This document shows positions 45,103-54,470 of a stretch of 64,000 nucleotides of DNA, one piece after another. Origin of the DNA: Ardenticatenaceae bacterium (lineage in GTDB: Bacteria > Chloroflexota > Anaerolineae > Promineifilales > Promineifilaceae). The translations under genes were made by a program, and so were the position numbers. The notes beneath the pieces were generated by a model. It saw only the letters and a list, made by a program, of their open reading frames with translations. It was not told the DNA's origin and did no database searches. The stretch's first letter is position 1. Each line of letters starts with the position of its first letter. The DNA is taken from assembly GCA_020634415.1 (NCBI GenBank), contig JACKBT010000010.1:62001-126000 (forward strand), given 5' to 3'.

Positions 45103-47240
45103 AAAAGTGGCGCATTTCTCGACGCGGTTTTCTGATTGGCGCGGGTGTGACCGGCGCGGCCTTGGTTGTGGGCATACAAGTGGGCAAAGCGCCAGCGCGG
45201 CTGGCTTTGGCGCGGCTGCTCAGCCAGGGCGGCCAGCCCACTGGCTCACCCGATGACCCCACGGCCTGGTTTGAAATAACGGCCGATAACACCATCACCC
45301 TCTACGCCCCCAAAGCCGAAATGGGTCAAGGCATCCACACCGCCCTGGCCCAAATCGCCGCCGAGGAGTTGGAGGTGGATTGGCAGCAGATCAGGGTGGT
45401 TCATGCCCCCACCGGGCATGGCGTAGATGCGGCCAGCGGCACAGGCGGCAGCAACTCCGTCTCTGGCCTATACACCCCTCTTCGTGAGGCGGCGGCGACG
45501 GTGCGAGAGATGTTGAAAACGGCCGCTGCTGCCCAACTGGGTCTGGCTATCACCGATTTACGCGCCGAAAATGGCACCATCGTCACCGCCGCTGGCGACC
45601 AAAGCCGCACCTATGGTGAGATTGTGGCGCAAGGGGTGGATTGGGAAGTGCCGGAGGAAGCCCCGGCGCTCAAAACCAGCAGCCAGTTTCACACCATCGG
45701 CCAGGCCAAACAGCGGTTGGATTTTCCCGACAAGTTGATGGGAACGGCCGTTTACGGCTACGATGCGCGGCTGCCCAACATGCTCTATGGGGCAGTGGCC
45801 CGACCCGAAACCTTTGCGGGCAAACTGCGCAGTGCCGCCGCCGGGCAAGCCCTCAGCCAGCCCGGTGTGGTGGCGGTGGTGGCCGATAAAGATTTTGCGG
45901 GCGTGGTGGCCGAGTCACGAGCGCAGGCATATGTGGCGCTTAATGACCTGGAATTAGAGTTTGACGAGGATGAAAGCTGGCAGCAGGCCGATCTTGAAGC
46001 CCTGACGACGGTGGGCGAAGGCACGGGCGTGGTCATCCAGAAAGAAGGCAAGGTGGATGATGTCTTGGACAGCAGTGCCGTCATGGCCGAGTACCGCACG
46101 CCGTTGGCCGTCCATGCCCATTTGGAGCCGCAGGCGGCGTTGGTGGATGTGCAGCCGGATCGGGTGGAAGCCTGGGTCTCGACGCAGTATCCCTTAACCG
46201 TGCGCAGCCAGATTGCCGAGGCGGTGGGGATGGATGAGGAGCGCGTGACGGTGCATACCACCTTTTTGGGTGGTGGGTTTGGGCGCAAGATTGGCACGGA
46301 GGCGGCGGCGGAAGCGGCGCGATTGTCGGCGGCGGCGGGGCGGCCGGTGCATGTGGGCTGGAACCGCACAGAGGACATCCGCTATGGCTATTTCCGGCCA
46401 CCGACGCATCATCTATTGCGCGGACAGTTGGGGGGTAACGGCCGTATTCTGGCCCTGGAACATCAACAAGCCAGCGGCGATGTGGCCTTTTCCAGCCTGC
46501 CCGAAATTGCGGCCAAAGTGATGGGTGCCGATTTTGGGGCCTGGCGCGGGGCCTTGATTCCCTACGCCATCGCCAACCGGCGCACGGTGGCCTGGCGCAT
46601 CAAACTGCCCATCCGCACCGGCTGGTGGCGCGGCCTGGGGCTGCTGGCGAATGTCTTCGCCAATGAGAGCTTTATGGATGAGATGGCACATGCCGCTAAT
46701 AGTGATCCGCTTGAATTTCGCCTGCAACATTTGGGCAGTGATGAGAAGGGGCAGCGTTTCCGCCGTGTGTTGGAGGCGGTGGCGGAGAAGAGCGGCTGGG
46801 GCCGCCCACCTACCGCTGATCGCGCTTTAGGGCTGGCGGTGAGTGAGGATGTGAACACGATTGTGGCCCACGTGGCCGAGGTTTCGGTCACAGACGGACA
46901 GATTCGGGTGCACAAGATGACCTCGGTGGTGGACCCGGGGTTGGCGATTAACCCGGACGGGGTGCAGGCGCAGACGCAGGGCAGTATTGTGATGGGGCTG
47001 AGTTCGACGCTGTTGGAGGAGATTACGGTGAAAAACGGCCGTGTTGAAGCTGGCAATTTTGACCTTTACCCTCTGCTGACGATGAAGGAAACACCAGATA
47101 TGGACGTGACTGTGCTATCCAGTGGTGACGAACCCTTTGGCATGGGCGAACCGCCCATCGGGCCGGTGGCAGCGGCGGTGGCGAACGCCGTCTTTGCCCT
47201 GACGGGGCAGAGAATTCGGCGGCTGCCGCTGCGGTTGTAG
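45099..47240 (+). CDS. Molybdopterin-binding subunit of molybdenum hydroxylase (IorB-like), Tat-exported
   Basis: 713 residues with a twin-arginine signal (SRRGFLIGAGVTGAALVVG) near the N-terminus, so the complex probably acts outside the cytoplasmic membrane with the small subunit carried along. Motifs of the xanthine dehydrogenase family: AEMGQGIHTALAQIAAEEL near 72, TTFLGGGFGRKIG near 390 (cofactor loop), GWWRGLGLLANVFANESF near 510 and FGMGEPPIGPVAAAVANAV near 686 with the catalytic Glu. It would hydroxylate an N-heterocycle or aldehyde. No FAD subunit is nearby, as expected for two-subunit IorAB enzymes. Confidence 0.92.
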   Translation: MKKWRISRRGFLIGAGVTGAALVVGIQVGKAPARLALARLLSQGGQPTGSPDDPTAWFEITADNTITLYAPKAEMGQGIHTALAQIAAEELEVDWQQIRVVHAPTGHGVDAASGTGGSNSVSGLYTPLREAAATVREMLKTAAAAQLGLAITDLRAENGTIVTAAGDQSRTYGEIVAQGVDWEVPEEAPALKTSSQFHTIGQAKQRLDFPDKLMGTAVYGYDARLPNMLYGAVARPETFAGKLRSAAAGQALSQPGVVAVVADKDFAGVVAESRAQAYVALNDLELEFDEDESWQQADLEALTTVGEGTGVVIQKEGKVDDVLDSSAVMAEYRTPLAVHAHLEPQAALVDVQPDRVEAWVSTQYPLTVRSQIAEAVGMDEERVTVHTTFLGGGFGRKIGTEAAAEAARLSAAAGRPVHVGWNRTEDIRYGYFRPPTHHLLRGQLGGNGRILALEHQQASGDVAFSSLPEIAAKVMGADFGAWRGALIPYAIANRRTVAWRIKLPIRTGWWRGLGLLANVFANESFMDEMAHAANSDPLEFRLQHLGSDEKGQRFRRVLEAVAEKSGWGRPPTADRALGLAVSEDVNTIVAHVAEVSVTDGQIRVHKMTSVVDPGLAINPDGVQAQTQGSIVMGLSSTLLEEITVKNGRVEAGNFDLYPLLTMKETPDMDVTVLSSGDEPFGMGEPPIGPVAAAVANAVFALTGQRIRRLPLRL

Positions 47241-47244
47241 CGTG

Positions 47245-47272
47245 GTAGGGTCGAGGCGCGCCTCGACCCTAC
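47245..47272. repeat. Perfect 28-bp palindrome after the molybdopterin subunit gene
   Basis: GTAGGGTCGAGGCG is followed at once by its reverse complement, giving a loop-free palindrome. It starts 4 bp after the stop at 47240 and lies between that gene and the truncated end of the broken glucuronate isomerase. There is no T-run. Confidence 0.75.
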
Positions 47273-47320
47273 ATACGGTGTCAACCCCATGAATTCCCAA
47301 AGAGTCCTCAAGATAGGGTA

Positions 47321-48302
47321 TATGGAGGGATAGGCGCGGGTATCATCGTTAAAACCGGCCGTGTTGTAAATTCCCGCTGTCTCCATCACCCTGTCAAAGT
47401 AGCGGCGCATCCCATTGAGGCTGTCGAAGAACCACCAGGGCGGCCCCAGCTTCACCGCCGGGTAATAGCCCGCCAGCGGGGCCAGTTCGCGGCTGTAGGT
47501 GGTCTCATCCAGGTTGAACAAGATGAGGTTGAAGTGGGGGTTGTTGCCAAATTCGTTGAGCAACGGCCGTAATCCCTGCGTAAACTCACTGGCGATGGGC
47601 ATATCCGCGCCCATATCCCGGCCAAAACGCCGGAAAATCAGGCCGTTGTGATTGCGCCATGAGCCAATGTGCAGCTGCATCACCAGCCCGTCCTCTACGC
47701 TCATCCGTGCCATCTCCCTGAGCATGTGGGCGGTGAAACGGGTGGCATCGTCGGCGGTGGCCGCGCCTTGCAGCGCCCGCTGGAAAATGCGCCGGGTCTC
47801 ACCCACGTTCAGCCGCTGCATCATGGCTGTCAACGCCGCATGATCCGCTGCCTTAGCCCCCATCTGCTGGAAAAAGGCTCACCGCTGCTCCAAAGCGCGA
47901 ATAAATGAGGCGTAATCCACCACGTCAATGCCGGACACCTGGCTCAAGTCCGCAATCTGGTCGCGCCAATTTTGGCTGTCGAGATTGACAACAGCATCGG
48001 GGCGGAAGGTGGGCAGAATACGGCCGTTCCAGCCCGAATCCCGTATGGCCTGATGATGCACCAGGGCATCCGTCGCGGCATCGGTGGTACACAGCACCTC
48101 GATGTTGAAGCGTTCGTACAGGTGGCGCGGCTGGAAGGGGAGAGAATTTAGCTGGGCCTGGATGTTGTCGTAGATGGATTGGGCGTTACGGCCGTTTAAT
48201 GAGTGGTAGGTCGGCCACGTGCTGGTGCAGCAGCGCGACAATCTCGCGCTGGGCCGGATCAGGCGAAAAATAGCGGTGGGGATGCAGGGCTGTTTCTGAC
48301 AT
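47321..48302 (-). pseudogene. uxaC: Broken glucuronate (uronate) isomerase
   Basis: The minus strand keeps clear UxaC sequence in three pieces. 48302-48186 reads MSETALHPHRYFSPDPAQRE and on to LPLIKRP, then TAA. About 48180-47882 reads SIYDNIQAQLNSLPFQPRHL, YERFNIEVLCTTDAATDAL and PTFRPDAVVNLDSQNW in another frame, ending at an in-frame TGA (47879-47881). From 47878 the frame goes on with AFFQQMGAKAADHAAL, VMQLHIGSWRNHN and GLIFRRFGRDMGADMP up to TAGFNDDTRAYPSI, after which homology stops. About 80 residues after LPLI, including the metal-binding HGH region, and about 50 C-terminal residues are gone. It could not make an active enzyme. Confidence 0.82.
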
Positions 48303-48315
48303 AAGGTATCCTCGA

Positions 48316-49308
48316 CTACCGGTGATAATAATCTTGCAGCATTTGCTCCATCACCCAAGTGGTGCGCACGGCCGTTTCCCCTGTACTGGCGCACTCCCCC
48401 ACACCAGTGAGGGCATGAACCACTTGTTGAATCAAAGGCTGTTGAATGTGGGGGGGATAGTTATAAGCGAAGGTCTGTGTGCCAACGGCCGTTGTCAGCA
48501 CAATCGGCCGATCATCAAAGGTGGAGTAGGTGATTTTGCCCCGACTGCCCACAATTTCCGTCTGGTCGCGCCGCTCGTAGGCGGTGAAGCACCAGGTGCC
48601 CATACCCTGCACCCCAGACGCGAACACGAACGCTCCCGTCACAATATCTTCGGCGGCATAAAAACGGCCGTGATTGGCCGCAAACCCCTGCACCTGGCTG
48701 ATTGGCCCCAAGACAAAATCCAAAAAATCGAGCATATGGGCGGCCAAATCCACAAAATAGCCGCCACCCGCCACCTCCGGCTCCACTCGCCAGTTCAGTG
48801 TCGGCTCTGCGGGCGGCGGCTGGTACAGTGTCACCGTCACCGACCGCACCTCACCGATGGCTTGCGCCGCCACCAACTCCTTAATTTTCAGGAAGCGGGC
48901 TAAGGCACGCCGGTAATAGGCCACGTACAAAGGCACGCCCGCTTGTTGGCAAGCCACCAGCATCGCCTGACATTCAGCCACCGTGTGAGCCATCGGTTTT
49001 TCCACATAAACGGGCTTGCCCGCCGCCGCACTCATCACCGTATATTCTTTGTGGGAAGCGGGCGGCGTGGCGATGTACACAGCATCTACCTGGGGATCAT
49101 GAATCAGGGCGGCGGCATCATCATACCAGCGGGGAACGCTGTGCCGCCGCGCAAAATCCTCAGCCAGCTTGCCATTGCGCCGCATCACAGCCACCAGTGC
49201 CGACTGATCCGCTTTTTGCAGGGCTGGCCCACTCTTCACTTCGGTCACATCACCACAGCCAATAATGCCCCAACGAACTGTTTTGATAGCTTGTTTTACC
49301 TCAACCAT
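48316..49308 (-). CDS. Gfo/Idh/MocA family oxidoreductase
   Basis: 330 residues. The N-terminal Rossmann domain opens with RWGIIGCGDVTEVKSGPAL, the signature IATPPASHKEY is near residue 80, and VYVEKPMAHTVAEC near 100 carries the conserved EKP lysine. The C-terminal domain has GGGYFVDLAAHMLDFLDFVL with the catalytic-site His near 188. It is an NAD(P)-dependent dehydrogenase of sugars, inositols or uronates. It ends 13 bp before the broken uxaC start and its start overlaps the esterase gene by 13 bp, so these formed one operon. Confidence 0.92.
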   Translation of the reverse strand: MVEVKQAIKTVRWGIIGCGDVTEVKSGPALQKADQSALVAVMRRNGKLAEDFARRHSVPRWYDDAAALIHDPQVDAVYIATPPASHKEYTVMSAAAGKPVYVEKPMAHTVAECQAMLVACQQAGVPLYVAYYRRALARFLKIKELVAAQAIGEVRSVTVTLYQPPPAEPTLNWRVEPEVAGGGYFVDLAAHMLDFLDFVLGPISQVQGFAANHGRFYAAEDIVTGAFVFASGVQGMGTWCFTAYERRDQTEIVGSRGKITYSTFDDRPIVLTTAVGTQTFAYNYPPHIQQPLIQQVVHALTGVGECASTGETAVRTTWVMEQMLQDYYHR

Positions 49309-50285
49309 TGCTCAAACCAATGCAAACTAGAGGGCAGATGGTAGGCGTGTGCGCCGGGGTGGATGGCGAGGTGGCAGGCTTGCACACGGCCGTTTGCCGC
49401 ATACACCTCTTTCACTGTTTCAAACTGCTCGATGGTGCCCTGGATGGGGAAGATGGGATCGTGACGGCCGTTCACCACACACAAGGGGCGCGGCGCGATC
49501 AGGCCGGCAATGTCGCCCATCTCGCCCAACTGCAAGATGCCCGGCACATAGTTACACTCACAATGCGCCATTCCCAAGATGGAAGCCTGGAAGGAGCAAA
49601 AGTAGCCGGAGACGACAATGGCCGTTATCTGCTCCGCCAACGCCGACAAAAACAAAGTCGTCGTGCCACCCCCCGAATGGCCCGTACAGCCCAACAGACC
49701 GGGCCGCACATCGGCCCGCGTTTGCAAATAGTTGAGGGCACAAAGGCCATCCCAACAGCGTTCGCCCAGCAGCGTCCGCCCCTGCATCATGTAGCTAAAG
49801 GCCAAATGGCGGCAGGAGCGCGGCACAGGGCCATCGCCCGTTTGCACCGTCAACCGCTCCCCCATCCCCCGCTGCTCGACGGCGCAGACGAGATAACCAG
49901 CTTCGGCCAGGGCTTGGGCATAATTATTGTGGGCGTTGTGCTGACGCACGGCCGTTTCCATATCGGCATAATGCCCCAAAATATATTGCACACTGGGGTC
50001 ATGCCCATGAAAGGCCAAGATGGGCGTATAGGGCGGCTCCGTTTTGGGGACGAGCAGGTACATGGGCGCGGCCACGCCCTCGCCCACATCCAGGCTGTAC
50101 TTCTCTTCCACGTAACTGCCGCAGTCCACACTTTGTAACAGAACCGCGTTAACGGGGACAGACGGCCGTTCGGCCAACCCCAATATCTGCCTTAATCGCA
50201 CCCTGCGTTCGGCCGCACCGCCCCTTTCCGGCTGTGGCTGCCAGGCACTCGAAGCTTGCAAATTAAAACGTGACATGATGCTCAT
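49296..50285 (-). CDS. Alpha/beta-hydrolase, acetyl-xylan esterase-like (abhydrolase_7 type)
   Basis: 329 residues from ATG 50285, preceded by AAGGAG. The catalytic triad is readable: CTGHSGGGTTTLF (Ser, near residue 215), VNGRHDPIFPIQGT (Asp, near 275) and IHPGAHAYHLP (His, near 311); ILAFHGHDPSV near 90 supplies the oxyanion loop. No signal peptide is visible, so it would act in the cytoplasm on imported, esterified oligosaccharides. The position between a rhamnosidase and a sugar dehydrogenase fits removal of acetyl or other esters from plant-derived sugars. Confidence 0.82.
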   Translation of the reverse strand: MSIMSRFNLQASSAWQPQPERGGAAERRVRLRQILGLAERPSVPVNAVLLQSVDCGSYVEEKYSLDVGEGVAAPMYLLVPKTEPPYTPILAFHGHDPSVQYILGHYADMETAVRQHNAHNNYAQALAEAGYLVCAVEQRGMGERLTVQTGDGPVPRSCRHLAFSYMMQGRTLLGERCWDGLCALNYLQTRADVRPGLLGCTGHSGGGTTTLFLSALAEQITAIVVSGYFCSFQASILGMAHCECNYVPGILQLGEMGDIAGLIAPRPLCVVNGRHDPIFPIQGTIEQFETVKEVYAANGRVQACHLAIHPGAHAYHLPSSLHWFEQWLR

Positions 50286-50353
50286 CCCATAACTCTCCTT
50301 CTTTGTACCTCTTTGCCGAAACTGGGCGAATCAATTCGCAGCCACGATTACAA

Positions 50354-50400
50354 AGCCCGCCTGCGCGGGCTAAAACGAAGTCGGCGAAGGCCGACTTCGT
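50354..50400. repeat. Double hairpin (GCCCGC / GAAGTCGGC type)
   Basis: Two adjacent stems: AGCCCGC/GCGGGCT (50354-50360/50365-50371) and ACGAAGTCGGC/GCCGACTTCGT (50375-50385/50390-50400), each with a 4-nt loop. It fills most of the 131-bp gap between the rhamnosidase stop and the esterase start on the minus strand. From memory, similar GAAGTCGGCGAAGGCCGACTTCGT-like units recur in other bacterial genomes, so this may be a widespread repeat. Confidence 0.7.
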
Positions 50401-50416
50401 AGTCGTTGCTGCGGGT

Positions 50417-53038
50417 TCAACCGCTGGGACGCGCTGTTGTGAAGTGGTGCGTACCCGAACCGACCTCGCCCATAAAGGCGTGGTTGGTGGCCGATGTGGG
50501 CAGGTAGATGGCGGCTTTCATGTTGGGGGGGATGGTGCAAGTGAGGGTGAAACGGCCGTTCTCCCGCTGCCACGCCACCGCCAAATCACCCCGCTCCGTT
50601 GGCACTTTGCCGCTGGCCCGGTGCAGCCTCGCGCCAAACCACAGCGGCTTAAGCTGCACCCGTGCATATTGCGCCGCCAATGGCTGCACGCCCAACACAT
50701 ATTCCTGAATTCCCAACAGCCCCACCGCACCCCAGGGATGGGACAAACTCTGATCGGTGAGTTGATCCGAATCCCAGCCTTCCCAGGTGCAGGTGGCTCC
50801 CTGCGCCATGTTTTTGGCCCAGCCATCCCAGTCGGCCCGCGTGTACAAATCCAGCAAATGCTCACCTGCGCCCATTTCCCCCACAGCGCGAAGGAGATAA
50901 TAAACGGTGGGCATGCCCACGCTCATTTTCAGGGCTTGAATATGCTGCAAAACGCTGGCCTGATTTTGTGGCGGGGTAATGCCTAAAGCCAGAGGGAAGG
51001 TGTTGGCCTGTTGGGCGGCGTGGCGGCTCTGCGTGCCATCCGCCAGCAGGCCATCGCAGTAAATGCCCTCAGCGGTGAGGAGGTGCTGGTTGATGGCCTG
51101 GGCTGTGGCCTCGGCGCGGGTGCGGTAGGTTTGCTGATCGGCCGTTTGCCCCAACACCGCCGCAATCTTCGCCATGATGTCATCGTCGGCGTAGGCGTAG
51201 GCGTTGTTGACGGTACGCGCCGCGCAGGTCATGTCATAGCCGTAACGCATGGTGGGCGGCCAATCAATGATGCCATGCTGATACAGGCCATCGCCGCCGG
51301 TCAGGTTGTGAATGAGACCTGTTGTGTCGTCTCGATGGCGATGGACAAAATCGGCCACGGCTTTGAGCTTGTCGTAGTTGTCCTGCAAAAAGGCGGCATC
51401 GGCCGTTTGCAGGTAGTAGTGCCACACCCACACCAGGTAAGCCTGGGTGAAATCGGGGATGTCGCGGGGGCCATCACCGTTGGGATAGACGGCGTTCATG
51501 CGTCCCCAATCGGCTGCGCTCGACCAGTAATGCTCCATTGAGTCGAGAAATTCGTGCAGGGTGCGCTGCGTGAGCGGCCGTTCGCCAAACGCCGCCATCG
51601 CCACCAAACTCTCATTCAGACTGTCCACCAAAAAGCCACCCTTCTCACGGGTGGGCGTGTCCAAAAACTGCTCCTGCGCGGCCACGGTGATGGAGCGTTT
51701 GAGGAAGTCCCAAACCTGGTTGAGCATCGCGTGATCCGAGGTGAAATAAGAGCGGGAACTGTCTAATTCGACATGGCGGACGAGGAAGGTGAAGGTATCG
51801 GCCGTTAAAGGCATGGGGCTATTCACCACCTCAAAATAGCGCATCCCCAGATATTCTTGCGGCAAAAAGGTGAAGTCGCCACCATTGCTGATGGCGAAGT
51901 AGCGCATGTCTGTGCCCTGGTTGTGCGCCTGGTTGATGGTGTGATCGGCGTTTAAGGTGTAGCCGCCTTGCATGGCGATTTCTTGGCCGGGCTGCCCGCC
52001 CCTGAACTGGATGCGGGGACGGCCGGGGTAAATTTGGCCGAGGTCGAGGAGATAACGGCCGTTTCCCTCTTCCCAAATCTGCACCGGCTTCAACTCATAC
52101 TCAACAATGCGCGTCAAATCGGGGCGCAAGGGGCCGAGCCAGGGCGGCGTGGGGTGGCCGCCGATGACAGTGACAGGCGGCCAGGCGGCATCCTCAAAGT
52201 GGGGGCTGGGCCAATCGGGGATAAGCTGCGCGGCATCAATGGCCTCGACATAGCCGATGCCTTCGTGGGCGTGGCGCGGCGGCTGATGGGGCAGCCAACT
52301 GCCGGCGCGGTGGCAGCGCCAGCTTGCGTCGGTGCCGATGGTGAGGGAACGGCCGTCGGCAAAATCCACTATCACCTTCAGCAGCAGCCCACGTTCACTG
52401 GCGGGCCGCCCCTGCCCGCCACCAAACCAGTGCGTAAACACCGCCAGCAGATTGTCCGCACCGGCCACAAGCTGCCCGGTGATGTCGTAGGCGTTGTAAT
52501 ATTGGTATTGGGGATAGTGGTAGGCCAGCCCCTGGCCGATGGTGTGGCCGTTGAGGTAGAGGGTGTATTGATGAACGGCCGTTACGTACACCACTGCCTG
52601 CTCAATCTCACCACCCGGCAGAGCAAACTTTTTGCGGTAATAGGTGTAATCATCCGGCTCGTCATTGTCGCGCTTAATCCACTGCGCCCCCGCCCAATCT
52701 TCGTTGGTGAAGAGGCCAGTGGTAAATGTGCTGGCTGCGGCATATTCCCCAGGCTGCTCATCGTTGTCCCAGGTGCGGACTGTCCAGTAGCAGCGGGTGT
52801 TGGGGGGCAACGGCCGTCCGCCATACACCACATGGTTTTGTGTATCGCCCGCCACCTGCCCGCTGTCCCACACGCCATCCGCCGCGAAATCGGGTGAGGC
52901 AGCGACTAAAATTTGGTAGTGGGTTTGGGTCTGATTCGGCCGTTTGTCGTGGATGTGCCAGCCGAAATACGGCCGTTCGCCCACCCCCACCGGATTTATG
53001 CAGTCATTTACACGCAGGTTTACTGGTAATTGAGACAT
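50417..53038 (-). CDS. Alpha-L-rhamnosidase (GH78)
   Basis: 873 residues from ATG 53038; the open frame upstream crosses hairpin H and enters the neighbouring gene. The N-terminal beta-domain has RPYFGWHIHDKRPNQTQTHY, and a sugar-binding domain has YTLYLNGHTIGQGL. The (alpha/alpha)6 barrel carries the GH78 catalytic region: LDTPTREKGGFLVDSLN near 490 (where most enzymes have DCPQRER), PNGDGPRDIPDFTQAYLVW near 547 and WDGWAKNMAQGATCTWEGWD near 757 with the general base Glu. No signal peptide, so it probably cleaves imported rhamnosides. It lies in the minus-strand catabolic operon. Confidence 0.9.
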   Translation of the reverse strand: MSQLPVNLRVNDCINPVGVGERPYFGWHIHDKRPNQTQTHYQILVAASPDFAADGVWDSGQVAGDTQNHVVYGGRPLPPNTRCYWTVRTWDNDEQPGEYAAASTFTTGLFTNEDWAGAQWIKRDNDEPDDYTYYRKKFALPGGEIEQAVVYVTAVHQYTLYLNGHTIGQGLAYHYPQYQYYNAYDITGQLVAGADNLLAVFTHWFGGGQGRPASERGLLLKVIVDFADGRSLTIGTDASWRCHRAGSWLPHQPPRHAHEGIGYVEAIDAAQLIPDWPSPHFEDAAWPPVTVIGGHPTPPWLGPLRPDLTRIVEYELKPVQIWEEGNGRYLLDLGQIYPGRPRIQFRGGQPGQEIAMQGGYTLNADHTINQAHNQGTDMRYFAISNGGDFTFLPQEYLGMRYFEVVNSPMPLTADTFTFLVRHVELDSSRSYFTSDHAMLNQVWDFLKRSITVAAQEQFLDTPTREKGGFLVDSLNESLVAMAAFGERPLTQRTLHEFLDSMEHYWSSAADWGRMNAVYPNGDGPRDIPDFTQAYLVWVWHYYLQTADAAFLQDNYDKLKAVADFVHRHRDDTTGLIHNLTGGDGLYQHGIIDWPPTMRYGYDMTCAARTVNNAYAYADDDIMAKIAAVLGQTADQQTYRTRAEATAQAINQHLLTAEGIYCDGLLADGTQSRHAAQQANTFPLALGITPPQNQASVLQHIQALKMSVGMPTVYYLLRAVGEMGAGEHLLDLYTRADWDGWAKNMAQGATCTWEGWDSDQLTDQSLSHPWGAVGLLGIQEYVLGVQPLAAQYARVQLKPLWFGARLHRASGKVPTERGDLAVAWQRENGRFTLTCTIPPNMKAAIYLPTSATNHAFMGEVGSGTHHFTTARPSG

Positions 53039-53056
53039 TGGGGTAAATGGGAGATT

Positions 53057-53100
53057 GGAGACTGGAGACTGGAGAGTAAAATCTCCAGTCTCCAGTCTCC
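53057..53100. repeat. Short-repeat hairpin H (GGAGACT type)
   Basis: A 19-bp perfect stem of tandem GGAGACT units (53057-53075 with 53082-53100) and a 6-nt loop GTAAAA. It stands 18 nt upstream of the rhamnosidase start on the minus strand and 5 bp after the end of the preceding dehydrogenase gene. It uses the same unit as hairpin E. Confidence 0.85.
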
Positions 53101-53105
53101 GATCT

Positions 53106-54440
53106 CTACGCTCCACGCTCCTTCTTCCGCGCCATATAGTCCGACAGCGGAAATAGCTCATCAATCTGCACCATTTGCCCTGTTTGCATGGCCTGGTTGC
53201 CGGCGATGCCCACTAGAATGGAGGCCGCGCCGTCAATGTGGGAAGCGGCGCGATGATAAGGGTCGTAGGGGGGATGGGGGGCGAAGATTTGCTCCAACAT
53301 CACTGGGTCTGCGCCGCCATGCCCGCCATCGCCCATAGGCACTTCTACCTCATACGGTTCGCCAAACATGGGGAAGGCCCTCATGCGGGTTTGTTTGAAT
53401 GGCCCTTTGCTGGCCGCTGCCTGCCCATCCCCCAGCAGATGGGTGATGCTTTCTTCAATATCCATCTCAATGCGCCCCTTGGTGCCGGTGATGGCGATGC
53501 GCAGCCCTTCCCAGGGGGCATAGGCCACCAGGCAGTAGGAGAGGAGGGCGCCGTTGCTGTAACGAGCGGTGACGGTCATGGTGTCTTCGATGGTGATGGG
53601 TTCGCCAAAGACGTTGCGGTCACGCAAGTAGCCCGTTTCGGCTTCGGCCTGGAGATACAACCCTTCTAACTCTTTTTTGGAGGTGAGGAAGAGGGCGAAG
53701 GGGTCGTTTTGGGCTTCGGGGACGTTGGTGTAACGGTGATAGCTGTACTGTTCGCCGCGTGCTTCGGCGTTAGAACGGCCGTAAAAATGCAAATTGCCCA
53801 ACGCAAACACACTCTGAGGGTAAGCATCAATCCACCAGTTGACCAAATCAAAGTGGTGGGTGGCTTTGTGAACCAGCAGGCCGCCGCTGTTTTGTTTTTC
53901 CCGATGCCAGCGGCGGAAGTAGTCGGCCCCGTGACTGGTGTCTAGCAGCCAGGAGAAGTCTACGAGTAACGGCCGTCCCACCACCCCATCCATCACCAAC
54001 TGGCGAAAGCGGGTGTAAGCGGGCGCATAGCGATAGTTGAAGGTGACGCGCAGCGAACGGCCGGTGCGCTCAATCGCTGCGTAAATCGCCTTGAGCTTGT
54101 CCAAATCCGTCGTCATCGGCTTCTCGCTGATGACATCACAGCCCAGTTCCATGGCCCGCACAATGTAGAGATGGTGCGTACTGTCCATTGTACTGACGAT
54201 GACTGTATCCGGTTTGGTTTCGGTGATCATCTGGTCAAATTGGTCGGCAAAATAGGTGGGGCGAGGAGCCATGCCCAGGCTGTCGGCCAACTTTTGGTTG
54301 TGCCAGTCCATGCGCGTCTGGCTCAGATCGCACAGGGCCACCAGTTCCGATACTTCTCGATAGGTGTTGGTGACGGCGTTGACAAACATGCCCGCACGGC
54401 CGCCCGTGCCGACAATGGCGTATCGTTTGCGCTGATTCAT
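53106..54440 (-). CDS. Gfo/Idh/MocA family oxidoreductase (long form)
   Basis: 444 residues. [17 protein letters not shown] opens the Rossmann domain, and [20 protein letters not shown] near residue 95 has the conserved [20 protein letters not shown] near 193 carries the active-site His pair. The chain is about 100 residues longer than the 48.3-kb paralogue because of inserts in the C-terminal domain. CGGAGT precedes ATG 54440. The likely role is oxidation of a sugar or uronate released by the rhamnosidase pathway. Confidence 0.9.
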   Translation of the reverse strand: MNQRKRYAIVGTGGRAGMFVNAVTNTYREVSELVALCDLSQTRMDWHNQKLADSLGMAPRPTYFADQFDQMITETKPDTVIVSTMDSTHHLYIVRAMELGCDVISEKPMTTDLDKLKAIYAAIERTGRSLRVTFNYRYAPAYTRFRQLVMDGVVGRPLLVDFSWLLDTSHGADYFRRWHREKQNSGGLLVHKATHHFDLVNWWIDAYPQSVFALGNLHFYGRSNAEARGEQYSYHRYTNVPEAQNDPFALFLTSKKELEGLYLQAEAETGYLRDRNVFGEPITIEDTMTVTARYSNGALLSYCLVAYAPWEGLRIAITGTKGRIEMDIEESITHLLGDGQAAASKGPFKQTRMRAFPMFGEPYEVEVPMGDGGHGGADPVMLEQIFAPHPPYDPYHRAASHIDGAASILVGIAGNQAMQTGQMVQIDELFPLSDYMARKKERGA

Positions 54441-54470
54441 AAAATTACTCCGAGGTTGTGGTTATAGCCC

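Noticed and set aside
47066..47320. C-terminal extension of the uxaC fragment frame, antisense to the molybdopterin subunit gene
   Set aside because: UxaC homology ends at about 47321; the rest is an open shadow of the opposite gene.
53039..53164. 42-residue N-terminal extension of the rhamnosidase
   Set aside because: It would translate hairpin H and overlap the neighbouring dehydrogenase gene; MSQLPVNLRVND at 53038 is the natural start.
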